Shown here in pieces: positions 7,763 through 17,938 of a stretch of 59,538 nt of DNA (within the stretch, counting starts at the first letter, position 1; every line of letters starts with the position of its first letter). A program made the position numbers and the translations under genes. The stretch lies in assembly GCA_023395735.1 (NCBI GenBank), contig JAEWYI010000028.1:1-59538 (forward strand), read 5' to 3'. The notes beneath the pieces were generated by a model. It was not told the DNA's origin. It ran no database searches and saw only the letters and a list, made by a program, of their open reading frames with translations. The DNA comes from Cyanobacteria bacterium OH_SFB_17 (lineage in GTDB: Bacteria > Cyanobacteriota > Vampirovibrionia > Gastranaerophilales > Gastranaerophilaceae).

Positions 7763-10700
7763 ATGAGAAAGCTTTATTATTACTGTTTGATAGTAATTAT
7801 TGTGGTGCTGCTTTTTACAAACAAACTAGAATGTAGTGCCGCAGAATACACAGGTGGGCTCAATGCGCTTAATGATGCAATAAAAAGCGAGGGCACCTCA
7901 GATTTGTTGCGCGAATTTTTTCAAACCGAAAATATAAATACCGATGCGGATTTGGGTGAAATTTCAATTCCGTCTTCTGTTTTAACAATATCGACTAAAT
8001 ATTCAAACTCCTATTCTATTGATGGACAAGGGCTTTACGGCGGAATATCAACAAAATTAGGGCAAACTTTTAATATAAATACGGCAAGCATTTCAGGCAA
8101 AAAATATTTAACCTTACAAAACTTTTCTAATAACAACAGCGGTGGTGTTATTTCTAATTCGGGTGCTACAAACATTAAATCTGCAAGGTTTTCAAACAAC
8201 TTTGCACAGACAAACGGAGGAGCAATACAAAATTCTTCTAATGCCTTGTTGAACATTATAAATACGGATTTTGTAAACAACAGGGCAAACGGCTTGGGAG
8301 GGGCTATTTACAACGAAGGAGAACTCAATATTTTTGCACAAAGCGGAGGACAGGTACTTTTTTCAAACAACAAAGATTCATCTTCTTTAATTTCAAGCGC
8401 AATCTATTTAAAAAGCGGTGTTTTAAATCTAGACGCGCAACAGATTTCACAAATTGTTTTCGATGACAAAATATCTTCCTTCAACAGCTCTAACACAATA
8501 AACATAAACAATTCGTCCACAACAAATGCAGGAAGATTAATTTTCAACGAAAGCATTTCTGATTCAACGATTAACAGCTTCGGTGGAATTTTGACTTTCG
8601 GAAAAAACAACAACAATCTGCTTACGGATTCCGTCGGGAACACATCAAACACTTACTTAAACAATATAAATCTCTCTGCAACAAACACAAACATAGACCT
8701 TGCAAACAAAAATGCTGAAGATGCCTTTAACTTGACAAATTTTACCTCTAATTCGTCAAGTTTGATGATTGATGCCAACCTTCAAGAAAGGAAAAACGAC
8801 ATAATATCTGCTTCTTCTGCAACGGGAACAATACAAGTTTCAGGCGTCAACATTTTAAAAGACAGTGCCCAAACAAGCGGAACTTTCAACATTTTTAACG
8901 GACAATCACCGACCATCAGCGGACTTACTGCATATACAGACCTTTACAAATATGTAATGACCTCCAACGGCACAGGAGGACTAAATTACACCCGTACAAC
9001 AATCGGAGCTTCTCAAGGTTTAAAGACAGCGATTTGGGCAACGGATGCAAATCGCTCGTTTTCTTTGAATGAAAATTACACTTTGACCGCAGCTTTGACC
9101 ACAATGGGCGGAACCAATTCAACCCTAAGCATATTCGCAAACAATTACAACATCAACCACAATAATTACGGGAATTTTGGGATTGTTGCAGGAATGACAA
9201 TGAATATTTATGATGTCGGTTCGATTAACGGAGAAACCGTATCAGCATCTTGGCATGGATCTAACAGCTCTAGCGGAGGAATTTTTTATAACAGCGGAAA
9301 CCTAAACCTCTACGACAGTGTTTTTTCTCTGAACAGCGCAGGAACCCACGCAGGAGTTTTTTATGCCGCAGAAAGCGCAGTGACAAAAGTTTATAACTCC
9401 GCATTTGTTCAAAACCGCGCAAACGGTGATGGCGGAGTTATAAGAAACCTTGGGAAATTATATATAACAAATTCATTATTTCTAAACAACGAATCAAATT
9501 ACGGAGGAGCCATAAACAACTACAAAACGTACTCCGGCTCCCCTTTTGCTTATATTTACGACTCAACATTTAAAGGAAACATCGCAAATTCGCTAGGAGG
9601 GGCAATTTGTAACGGCTCATCAGCAAGTTTAACGGTTCAAAATTCAATTTTTGAAAACAATTATAGTACTTCCACCTCCGGAAAAGGCGGAGCTATTTAT
9701 AACGAAGGGCCACTGACTGTAGTTGGAAGCTATTTTAAAGGAAACTATATTGATAAAGGAACCGGAGGAGCTATTTATTCAAAGCTTGCGGCATTCAACA
9801 TTTCTGATTCAAGCTTTTTTGATAATGGATTTTTATCAGAAGCCGTTATTGTTGAAGACGGCGGGGCAATTTTTAATACAGGCTCTACAATAAACAGTGT
9901 CAGCAATTCTAATTTCATCAATAACGCTGCAGCCAATACTGGAGGTGCAATTTATTCTGATGCTGGAACAATGACTGTAACAGACTCATATTTTGAAAAA
10001 AACTATACCTCTGGAACAACTTACGGCTTCGGTGGAGCAGTTTACACAAACAACTCTCAGTTCAACATCTACGACAGCGTTTTTGTAAACAACGGCATCA
10101 ACTCAAATAATCAAACTCTAACCCAATACGGAGGAGCAATTTATAACGGACAAACAACTTTAAAAATTTCAAACTCTTATTTCGATTCAAACAAATCTTT
10201 ACTAGCAGGCGGAGCCATCTACAACAAATCTAACTTGACCATAACAAACAGCATTTTTGAAAATAACGTTTCTTCAGGAATTGGTGGAGCGATTAGTAAT
10301 ATTTATAAATTGTATCTAAAAGGAGACGGCGGAGTTACAAGATTTTCAAACAACTCGGATAGTACTGGTTCAAATGCGATATACAGCAGCGACAGCTTAT
10401 ATATTAACACCGGCGACAGCGCAAATACAGGCGTTATAGGAGAAGTAACATTCGATGATGTAGTCAAAGGAACCCAAGCACTATATTCTGATGGAGCCTG
10501 CGCAATATACATAAACGATCCAAGTGTAGATTCAAACCTTACAAATGGAACAGTAAATTTTAACAACAACGTAAGTGCATATACAATGTATCAATATGGC
10601 GGAGTTGCCAATTTCAAATACAACCCTGATATAAGATATGATTTTACAATCTCTGGCGGGATTGCTAATTTCTTATCCTATTATTCAAAAATTGTTCAAA

Positions 10701-13700
10701 CAGGCGGAAGTGTTAATTTCGGGAGCGTTAATGCCCCGAAAATTACTATGGATAACTATTCAAAAACACTAACAACTGGAAACATAAATTTCATCAACAC
10801 AGATTTCTTAAACAATTCAAAAATAGTCTTGGACAACTCAAGTTCAACTTTTGGGATTATATCTTCAACTTTTTCAGGCTCAAACATAAACAACACCGAC
10901 TCTGCTTTAAAAAACACAAGCGGAACATTAAACATCCAAAATTCAACCCTCTATAACAACTCCATTACCGCACCATCTGCAAAAGGTGGAATTATACAAA
11001 ACACATCCTCTCTAAACATTGAAAATTCAACCTTCAAAAACAATTACGCAAATTCAACCACAGAATCTGTTGGCGGCGCTATTTTTACAGACACCGCTTC
11101 AAACCTCACAATAAAAAATTCTTCTTTTGAAAATAACTACACAACAGGAACAAATATCAGCATTGCGGGTGCTATTTTTATAAAAGAAGCTGACTATTTA
11201 ATCGAAAATACGGATTTTAAAGGAAACTACGCCACAGCAACTTCTGAGCAAACAAACGCGGGAGCGCTTTATATACATGCCAGCAACGGTTCAATTACAG
11301 GCGGAACTTTTTCTGATAACGGAAAAGATTCTCTAAACAACGCCGTTACCAATTATGGTGGAGCGATTTACAACTCTTGCCCCTCAAAAACCACATATAT
11401 AGAAGGAACAACTTTTGAAAACAACGCAGCAAAAAAAGAAGGTGGCGCTATATTTAACTCTTACGGCGATTTGCGAATTGATAACGCAATATTTAAAGGA
11501 AACTACGTATATTCAGGAGACGGCGGAGCAATCTACACTTTTGCCACAACAACAATTAAAAACTCTTCTTTTGAAAACAATTACGTACAAAACGACGGAT
11601 TAGGCGGTGCAATTTATTCGAATGGTGCAACCACAAACATTCTGGCTGATTCTTCCAAAATCACACTCTTTTCCGGGAATTACGACAGCACAGGCTCAAA
11701 CGCAATATATTTGGCAGATTATAACGGAATATTATCTGTCCTCAACCTCAACGCAAATTCTAACGGTATAATAAAATTTGACGACAAAATAACTTCCTCA
11801 TCTATCGACAATATTATCAACATAAATTCTACAACCGTCGAACCGCTTATGAGCAAAGGACAAATTGTTTTCAACAACACAATAAAAGACTCTACGATTA
11901 ATGTATATGACGGCACACTGTCTTTAGGCGAAGACAACAATACAATAACAAACACCTATTTTTCAAACGTAAATTTACATCTGCAAAATTCATCCCTGCT
12001 TGATATGGCAAACAAAAAAGCTGGCGACATTTTAAATATAAACAATTTAACTCTCGGTGAAAACACTTCAATATCTCTTGATGCCGACTTAAAAAACAAT
12101 TTGGCTGATACAATAAATGTCTCTGGAAATGCAAGCGGAAAATTCAACATCAGCGAATTTAATATTCTCCAAGACAGCGAAAGCGTTTATTCATCAATCT
12201 CTTTTTTAAACGCTGTTAACGGTGGCTCAATTTCTGAAGTAATTTTTGACAACTTTAAAGCATTCACAACAGATTACGAATACATATTTACCCAAAAAAC
12301 AAGTCAAATCGGCTCTTATGACATCCTCAGAACAAGTCTTGGCGGAATAAATTATGCAATAAAAGACACAACAGCAACAAGAACCTTCTCCGCGACAAAA
12401 GATACTTCTGCCGAATACAATCTTGGAGTACAAGGCGGAGATTCCTCAATCCTGAACATAAACGGAAACGGATACAGCATAAACGGAGGAGGGTTTAGCG
12501 GAGTTTCTGTTTTATCAAATCAAACCCTCAATATTTCTAACGTCGGCTCTATGACTCTGGGCGGAGATATTCACAGCTCCTGGAATGGATTTGTGAGCGA
12601 AAATGGCGGTGCAATAACAAATAACGGAAAGGTTAATATCCAAAATTCAATTTTTTACAACAATACTGCAAACGAAAACGGCGGCGTTATATATAACAAT
12701 GGCGGTATTGTTACCGTAAAAAATTCTATATTCAATTCAAATAAAGCTTTAAACGGTTTTGGAGGTGCTATTTATAACAGCGGAAATTTATACATAATCG
12801 CAGAAAATTCAAATACCTCTTTTAGCGGAAACATTGACAATACAGGCTCAAACGCTATCTTTAACGAAGGAAATCTGTTCTTAAATTCAGGAAGTTCAAG
12901 CGGTGTGGGAAACATAATATTTAACGACAAAATTTCTTCTCAAAATGGCGATATTTATATAAATTCTTCTCTACCAAGCGGTGCTCCGGTAAATGGAACC
13001 GTAATTTTTAACAAAGAAATTCAAGCAAAAAGTTTAAATATTTCAAGCGGTAGTGTTAATTTGAATGAAAAAATCAAAAACACAGAAATCAATATGAACG
13101 GGGGCACCACAACTCTTTCAAACACAGCTTCTTTAGAAGGAAATACAAATTTTATTTTAAACGGAACTTCTGCTGTTGCAAATATAAACGGAATTCCAAC
13201 AGACGGCTCAAATTACTCTGGAGCCAAATCGTTGTTCAGCGTTCAATCAGGAACCCTAAACCTAAACGGTGCAGATGGCTCAAATTATAAATCTGCAACA
13301 AACGGTGGATTTATAAACAACTCCGCAACCACAAACATAATAAACACATCTCTTACTTCAAATACATCCGAAGGGCTTGGAGGAGCTATTTATAATAAAT
13401 CAGGCACCGTAAACATTATTGCTGCATCTACAAAACCGGTCGTTTTCTCACAAAACAGAGATAAAAACGGCTCAAACGCAATATATTTGGCTCAAGGTGC
13501 GACTTTAAACTTAAATGTTTCTTCTGGAAGCAAAATGATTTTTGATGATAAAATTTCATCAGACGGCTTTTCAAACAAAATAAACATAAATAAATCCTAC
13601 GTTTCAGGTGATTCAACAAGCCCTCTGGCGAACTCTCCGACAAACGGAAATGTAATTTTAAACAATTCTATATCAAACTCTCAGATTAACTTGTACGGAG

Positions 13701-15088
13701 GCGCTCTATCGCTTTCCCATGACAGCTATTTAGACGGAAACAAACTTGCAATGTGGGGCGGCACTCTAAATATGGTAAACAATAATGTCGGAACAATGGC
13801 GCTAAATTCTCTTGCTTTAAACGGCAACTCCAATTTGAAACTCGATGTAGATTTAGCAAACGGTTTAGCTGACAAAATAACAGCATCAAACGTTTCCGGA
13901 AGCGGTATTTTAAAAATAAATTCGCTCAATCTTTTAAGTGACACAACAAACAAAAATACAAATATAGAAATTGCTTCTGCAAATTTAAAAAACTACATTC
14001 AACTTGACTCCGATTTAAAAAGCGTAGAATCCGCTATTTACAAATACAACGTAAGCTACAACTCTTCTACCGGAGGAATGAATTTTTACAATACACACGA
14101 ATTTACTCCTTCTATACAAACTCCTCAAATATCTTCATCAATCGGCTCTTTCCTAACTCAAACAAACACCTATCACGAAGCGTTCGGCAACATGGAATCC
14201 TACATGATGGCACCAAGATACGACAGGCTAATGATGCGGATGCAAAATAAAACAGCGTCTGCGGATGAAAACTTTGTCTTTTCGCCTATTTTTACCCAAG
14301 AAGAAAGCAAAGGACTCTGGTTCAAACAATTTACAACTTTTGAAAACGTTCCGCTTAACAACGGTCCAAACGTATCAAACGTTTCATACGGTATGTTAAT
14401 AGGCGGTGACACCGAATTGGAAAACCTTGGACACGGTTATAGCGGCTACACTACAATGTATGCTGGCTATAACGGGTCACACCAAAATTACGATTCTGTC
14501 GGAACGTACCAAAACGGCGGACTTTTAGGAGTCACAAGAACTATTTATAAAGGGGATTTCTTCGCTGCGCTCACAGGCAACGTCGGGGTCAATGTTGGAA
14601 ACGCATCCACTACGAGCGGGACTGATAATTTTACAAGCCTTGTTGCTGGATTGGCTCTTAAAACAGGGTATAATTTTGAACTTTTATCAGGAAAATTGAT
14701 ATTCCAACCGACATACAGCATGTCTTATACTTTTGTTAATACATTTGATTATACAACCTCATCAGGAGTTGGCATAACCTCAGATCCTTTAAATGCAATC
14801 CAGATTTCTCCAGGGTTTAAATTGATAGCAAACATGGAAAACGGCTGGCAACCTTATATTGGGGCAAATATGGTTTGGAATGTTATGGACACACAAAAGT
14901 TTTATGCAGACAACGCTCAATTACCGACAGTTTCAATAAGCCCTTATGTAGAATATGGATTCGGAGCACAAAGGAAATGGGGCGACAGATTTACTGGCTA
15001 CGGACAAGTAATGTTCAGAGGCGGAGGAAGAAACGGCGTAGCTTTCCAATTCGGATTGCGAATAGCAATAGGTAAAAAAAATAAATAA
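7763..15088 (+). CDS. Giant Pmp-like autotransporter adhesin (2441 residues)
   Basis: This is a surface-exposed type V secreted protein. A signal peptide (MRKLYYYCLIVIIVVLLFTN, cleavage near CSAAEY) is followed by a passenger of about 2100 residues rich in Asn, Ser and Gly. It contains about twenty GGAI/GGAV tetrapeptides alternating with FxxN in units such as GGAIYNSG and NSIFENN. This is the pattern of chlamydial polymorphic membrane proteins and predicts a right-handed beta-helix. A spacer module recurs near residues 390-500 and 1505-1620 (YKYVMTS and YEYIFTQ, then SSILNING-like), with a remnant near 2090 (YKYNVSYNSSTGG). From about 2180 (GLWFKQF) to the end lies an autotransporter beta-barrel. 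It ends FGLRIAIGKKNK, so the usual terminal aromatic is followed by a polar tail. No clear ribosome-binding site precedes the ATG. Function is inferred as adhesion or host/bacterial contact. Confidence 0.9.
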   Translation: MRKLYYYCLIVIIVVLLFTNKLECSAAEYTGGLNALNDAIKSEGTSDLLREFFQTENINTDADLGEISIPSSVLTISTKYSNSYSIDGQGLYGGISTKLGQTFNINTASISGKKYLTLQNFSNNNSGGVISNSGATNIKSARFSNNFAQTNGGAIQNSSNALLNIINTDFVNNRANGLGGAIYNEGELNIFAQSGGQVLFSNNKDSSSLISSAIYLKSGVLNLDAQQISQIVFDDKISSFNSSNTININNSSTTNAGRLIFNESISDSTINSFGGILTFGKNNNNLLTDSVGNTSNTYLNNINLSATNTNIDLANKNAEDAFNLTNFTSNSSSLMIDANLQERKNDIISASSATGTIQVSGVNILKDSAQTSGTFNIFNGQSPTISGLTAYTDLYKYVMTSNGTGGLNYTRTTIGASQGLKTAIWATDANRSFSLNENYTLTAALTTMGGTNSTLSIFANNYNINHNNYGNFGIVAGMTMNIYDVGSINGETVSASWHGSNSSSGGIFYNSGNLNLYDSVFSLNSAGTHAGVFYAAESAVTKVYNSAFVQNRANGDGGVIRNLGKLYITNSLFLNNESNYGGAINNYKTYSGSPFAYIYDSTFKGNIANSLGGAICNGSSASLTVQNSIFENNYSTSTSGKGGAIYNEGPLTVVGSYFKGNYIDKGTGGAIYSKLAAFNISDSSFFDNGFLSEAVIVEDGGAIFNTGSTINSVSNSNFINNAAANTGGAIYSDAGTMTVTDSYFEKNYTSGTTYGFGGAVYTNNSQFNIYDSVFVNNGINSNNQTLTQYGGAIYNGQTTLKISNSYFDSNKSLLAGGAIYNKSNLTITNSIFENNVSSGIGGAISNIYKLYLKGDGGVTRFSNNSDSTGSNAIYSSDSLYINTGDSANTGVIGEVTFDDVVKGTQALYSDGACAIYINDPSVDSNLTNGTVNFNNNVSAYTMYQYGGVANFKYNPDIRYDFTISGGIANFLSYYSKIVQTGGSVNFGSVNAPKITMDNYSKTLTTGNINFINTDFLNNSKIVLDNSSSTFGIISSTFSGSNINNTDSALKNTSGTLNIQNSTLYNNSITAPSAKGGIIQNTSSLNIENSTFKNNYANSTTESVGGAIFTDTASNLTIKNSSFENNYTTGTNISIAGAIFIKEADYLIENTDFKGNYATATSEQTNAGALYIHASNGSITGGTFSDNGKDSLNNAVTNYGGAIYNSCPSKTTYIEGTTFENNAAKKEGGAIFNSYGDLRIDNAIFKGNYVYSGDGGAIYTFATTTIKNSSFENNYVQNDGLGGAIYSNGATTNILADSSKITLFSGNYDSTGSNAIYLADYNGILSVLNLNANSNGIIKFDDKITSSSIDNIININSTTVEPLMSKGQIVFNNTIKDSTINVYDGTLSLGEDNNTITNTYFSNVNLHLQNSSLLDMANKKAGDILNINNLTLGENTSISLDADLKNNLADTINVSGNASGKFNISEFNILQDSESVYSSISFLNAVNGGSISEVIFDNFKAFTTDYEYIFTQKTSQIGSYDILRTSLGGINYAIKDTTATRTFSATKDTSAEYNLGVQGGDSSILNINGNGYSINGGGFSGVSVLSNQTLNISNVGSMTLGGDIHSSWNGFVSENGGAITNNGKVNIQNSIFYNNTANENGGVIYNNGGIVTVKNSIFNSNKALNGFGGAIYNSGNLYIIAENSNTSFSGNIDNTGSNAIFNEGNLFLNSGSSSGVGNIIFNDKISSQNGDIYINSSLPSGAPVNGTVIFNKEIQAKSLNISSGSVNLNEKIKNTEINMNGGTTTLSNTASLEGNTNFILNGTSAVANINGIPTDGSNYSGAKSLFSVQSGTLNLNGADGSNYKSATNGGFINNSATTNIINTSLTSNTSEGLGGAIYNKSGTVNIIAASTKPVVFSQNRDKNGSNAIYLAQGATLNLNVSSGSKMIFDDKISSDGFSNKININKSYVSGDSTSPLANSPTNGNVILNNSISNSQINLYGGALSLSHDSYLDGNKLAMWGGTLNMVNNNVGTMALNSLALNGNSNLKLDVDLANGLADKITASNVSGSGILKINSLNLLSDTTNKNTNIEIASANLKNYIQLDSDLKSVESAIYKYNVSYNSSTGGMNFYNTHEFTPSIQTPQISSSIGSFLTQTNTYHEAFGNMESYMMAPRYDRLMMRMQNKTASADENFVFSPIFTQEESKGLWFKQFTTFENVPLNNGPNVSNVSYGMLIGGDTELENLGHGYSGYTTMYAGYNGSHQNYDSVGTYQNGGLLGVTRTIYKGDFFAALTGNVGVNVGNASTTSGTDNFTSLVAGLALKTGYNFELLSGKLIFQPTYSMSYTFVNTFDYTTSSGVGITSDPLNAIQISPGFKLIANMENGWQPYIGANMVWNVMDTQKFYADNAQLPTVSISPYVEYGFGAQRKWGDRFTGYGQVMFRGGGRNGVAFQFGLRIAIGKKNK

Positions 15089-15093
15089 AATAT

Positions 15094-15645
15094 TTAAATT
15101 TGTTTTATAATTTTACAAGGATTTCCAACCACTAAAGAATTTGCAGGAATATCTTTATTCACAACACAACCGGCTCCTATTGTACAATTTTCACCTATTG
15201 TAACCCCCGGCAAAATTAAAACTCCAGCACCTATCCAACAATTATCTTTTATCGTTATAGGTTTTGCAAGCTCCAGCCCGTTATTTCTTGTTTTTGCATC
15301 TATTGGGTGAGTTGCGGTTAAAACCTGCACACCTGGCGCGAACAATACGTTATTCCCCACTGTGATTTTGCAGACATCCAAAAAGATACAATTAAAATTC
15401 ATATAAACATCATCTCCAAGTTCAATGTTTATACCATAATCACATTTAAAATCTGGTTCTATATACAAATTTTTTCCAATTTTTTTTAATAATTTTTCTA
15501 AAATCTCTCTTCTTTTCTCGGGTTCACAAATGCTTGTTTTGTTGTATTGTTCAAAGAGAACTCTGGCGTTATAGCGCAATTTAACCAGCGTTTCATTCGC
15601 TGGGTTATATAATTCACCTCTCAACATTTTTTCCATTTCTTGCAT
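15094..15645 (-). CDS. Sugar O-acetyltransferase (maltose/galactoside acetyltransferase family)
   Basis: The enzyme transfers acetyl from acetyl-CoA to a sugar hydroxyl. The 183-residue protein has the family N-terminal helix (EKMLRGELYN) and a left-handed beta-helix of hexapeptide repeats ending in IGENCTIGAGCVVNKDIP and VVGNPCKIIK. The catalytic His lies in TATHPID. This is the LacA/Maa/NodL group; the acceptor cannot be told from sequence. It ends five bases from the autotransporter stop (convergent) and begins 28 bases after dciA on the same strand, so it is probably co-transcribed with dciA without an obvious functional link. Confidence 0.9.
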   Translation of the reverse strand: MQEMEKMLRGELYNPANETLVKLRYNARVLFEQYNKTSICEPEKRREILEKLLKKIGKNLYIEPDFKCDYGINIELGDDVYMNFNCIFLDVCKITVGNNVLFAPGVQVLTATHPIDAKTRNNGLELAKPITIKDNCWIGAGVLILPGVTIGENCTIGAGCVVNKDIPANSLVVGNPCKIIKQI

Positions 15646-15673
15646 AGATAATTTTTTCCTCTTTTTTAATTAT

Positions 15674-16012
15674 TTACCCTTCCCATTTTTTAGGATCAAA
15701 TTTTATATCTTTTACATTTATATACAAAGATTTCAAAAAAGGTCTGAGCTTTTCTAAAATTTGAGTTTTTTGAAACATCAACTCCTGTGCGACAGCAGAG
15801 GATGAACAAGCCACAACAAGAACTCCACCGCCCATCATAGAGTAAGGTTTTGATTTTTCTCCAAACTTTTTCCCGACTGCTTTTGTCCAAAATTTATAAA
15901 GAGTGTTTCTTGTCACAGCTTTTTTCAACTCTTTTGAATCAAGCATTGAATTAACTATGCTGGAAGTCGTTTCAAAATTTGTATAAAGGATTTTTTTCTT
16001 GTCAGCGCTCAC
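15674..16012 (-). CDS. dciA: DciA-type (DUF721) replicative helicase-loading protein
   Basis: DciA is the ancestral bacterial helicase operator that helps load DnaB. The 112-residue product has the DUF721 core: LYKFWTKAVGKKFGEKSKP, then GGGVLVVACSSSAVAQELMFQK and a C-terminal NVKDIKFDP. The start is GTG, with AAAGGAAAG upstream on its strand. It is divergent from nrnA; the 64-base spacer holds both promoters. DciA is typical of bacteria lacking DnaC/DnaI, consistent with a cyanobacteria-related lineage. Confidence 0.85.
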   Translation of the reverse strand: MSADKKKILYTNFETTSSIVNSMLDSKELKKAVTRNTLYKFWTKAVGKKFGEKSKPYSMMGGGVLVVACSSSAVAQELMFQKTQILEKLRPFLKSLYINVKDIKFDPKKWEG

Positions 16013-16076
16013 TTTTATCTTTCCTTTTTTGTGCTACACTGGAATTGTATTAATTATAACATTAAAGTTGGGGAAT

Positions 16077-17057
16077 ATGGAAAAATACAAAAAGTTTGAA
16101 GAAATAATTAAAAGCTCGAAAAACATTTTAATTCTCTCCCACGTAAATCCTGACGGCGACACCTTAGGCACAATGTGTGCTTTACATAGCGCTATTTTTA
16201 ATAATTTTAAAAAGAAAACAGAAATGTTAATACTGTCAAAGCTTCCTAAAGTTTATGAATTTTTACCTAACATTTCTGAAGCAAAAACCATTGAAAAACT
16301 TGATAAATCAAGAGAATATGATTTGGTTATAACTGTTGACGTTGCATCTCTTGACAGACTTATTGATGCTCAAATTTTCTTTGAAAGAGCAAAATTCACC
16401 ATTAATATTGATCACCATATTACAAACAACGAGTTCGGAAACCTTGCAATTGTTGAACCAAAAGCAAGCTCTGCTGGAGAAGTTCTTTTCAAAGCAATGA
16501 AGGCTCTGGGGTGGAAAATAGATTTAAATTGTGCAACCGCAATATACACAGCAATTTTAACCGACACGGGAGGCTTCAGGTTTGAAAACACAAGTTCTAA
16601 TGTATTCAAAATCGCTGCAGAATTAACGGCTATTGGAATTAATCCAAAATGCATGTATAAAAAATGCTACGAATCAAAATCAAAAGAAATTGTCCTTTTC
16701 CAAAACTACTGCGTAAGCAAAGCAAAATTCAGTTTTGATAATAAAATTGTCTACTCTATTGTCTACAAAAAAGATATGGAAAGATTTGCAGTAGGAGATG
16801 ATGCCACTGACGGAATCGCAGAAGCTCTCCGTGCAATAGTCTCAACCGATGTTTCTTTTGTTGTAAAAGAAGTAGACTCAAAAATCTGCAAAATTTCTAT
16901 GAGAAGCAAACAACTTGACGTCTCTGAAGTTTGTTCAAAATTCGGCGGCGGCGGACACAAATTTGCGGCAGGATGCACAATTAAATCAAGCTGCGAAGAC
17001 TCTGTAAAAAAACTTTTAGCAGAAATTGAAAAGGAAGTTGAATGTCCAAAATTGTAA
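16077..17057 (+). CDS. nrnA: DHH-family bifunctional oligoribonuclease/pAp phosphatase NrnA
   Basis: NrnA degrades 2-5 nt RNA fragments and dephosphorylates 3'-phosphoadenosine 5'-phosphate. The DHH domain shows HVNPDGDTLG, the Asp of VDVASLD, NIDHHITN and TDTGGFRFENT. The DHHA1 domain carries the substrate-binding FGGGGHKFAAG. At 326 residues it has the usual family length. I chose ATG 16077, which follows GGGG closely; the longer open frame begins with a hydrophobic segment absent from the family. The stop overlaps the next gene by 16 nt, indicating translational coupling. A T-tract promoter-like sequence lies at 16025-16040. Confidence 0.92.
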   Translation: MEKYKKFEEIIKSSKNILILSHVNPDGDTLGTMCALHSAIFNNFKKKTEMLILSKLPKVYEFLPNISEAKTIEKLDKSREYDLVITVDVASLDRLIDAQIFFERAKFTINIDHHITNNEFGNLAIVEPKASSAGEVLFKAMKALGWKIDLNCATAIYTAILTDTGGFRFENTSSNVFKIAAELTAIGINPKCMYKKCYESKSKEIVLFQNYCVSKAKFSFDNKIVYSIVYKKDMERFAVGDDATDGIAEALRAIVSTDVSFVVKEVDSKICKISMRSKQLDVSEVCSKFGGGGHKFAAGCTIKSSCEDSVKKLLAEIEKEVECPKL

Positions 17058-17890
17058 GATACACAAGACACATTGTTAAAGCTGTTATCGATAACGATTT
17101 TTTTGGCATGGCCGCAGAAATGGGATTTATGCTGATGCTCGGAATTTTTCCGGCAATGCTTTTTTTAATGGCAATTTTCGGCTGGATGGGAAATAAATCC
17201 TATATGAATCCTGTTTTGCTGTTTTTGTCAAACGTAATTCCTGCAGATTCAATGGTTTTAATCAGAACCGTTTTGAAAGAAGTAATGATTTTCTCAAAAG
17301 GCGGAACTATGGCTGTCATCGGGATAATTGTGACACTATTCTTAACCTCAAATGCTGTTGCGGTAATCTTAAAAGGATTAAACAGAGCCTACAAGGTTGA
17401 TGAAACACGCTCTTTTGTCTACACAAGACTTTTATCAGTAATAATGGTTTTTGTAAACACCTTTATGCTCTTTTTGAGCATAAACTTAATCATTTTCGGT
17501 AAAGTTATCATAAATTTCCTTGTCAGCTACGCCGGCATGACCAAAGCCGTTGCAATAACCCTTTTGACATTAAGATGGCCTGTTGCTTTCTTAGCGCTAT
17601 ATTTTATGGCACTTATAAACTATTATATTCTTCCTGATTTAAAAGGAGACGAAAAATTAAAAAGAAAAAGTACGCTCCCCGGCACCCTTTTCTTTTGTAC
17701 TTTTTGGTTAATTGGTTCATGGGGCTTTTCAATCTATGTCAACAACATGCAAACCTACAACAGAGTCTATGGAACCATCGGAGCGTTTGCCATGCTTATG
17801 GTATGGCTATATTACACTTCTATTTTGCTTTTAGTCGGCGGAGAAATAAACTCCCAAGTATACAACAAACTCGAAATGGCAGAAGATTAA
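17042..17890 (+). CDS. YihY/BrkB-family inner-membrane protein
   Basis: A polytopic inner-membrane protein of the family once misnamed ribonuclease BN; its transport function is still uncertain. The 282-residue protein has about six hydrophobic segments. Family features are FFGMAAEMGFMLMLGIFPAMLF at the first helix, NRAYKVDETRSF in the middle, LPDLKG, PGTLFF, and the C-terminal YGTIGAFAMLMVWLYYTSILLLVGGEIN. The ATG overlaps the end of nrnA and has AAAGGAAG upstream, so both genes are translationally coupled. A 48-base gap separates it from the next gene. Confidence 0.9.
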   Translation: MSKIVRYTRHIVKAVIDNDFFGMAAEMGFMLMLGIFPAMLFLMAIFGWMGNKSYMNPVLLFLSNVIPADSMVLIRTVLKEVMIFSKGGTMAVIGIIVTLFLTSNAVAVILKGLNRAYKVDETRSFVYTRLLSVIMVFVNTFMLFLSINLIIFGKVIINFLVSYAGMTKAVAITLLTLRWPVAFLALYFMALINYYILPDLKGDEKLKRKSTLPGTLFFCTFWLIGSWGFSIYVNNMQTYNRVYGTIGAFAMLMVWLYYTSILLLVGGEINSQVYNKLEMAED

Positions 17891-17938
17891 TCATTTTTTC
17901 TTTTTCCGTGTATAATATTTCTAAAAAGGAGGGTTACT

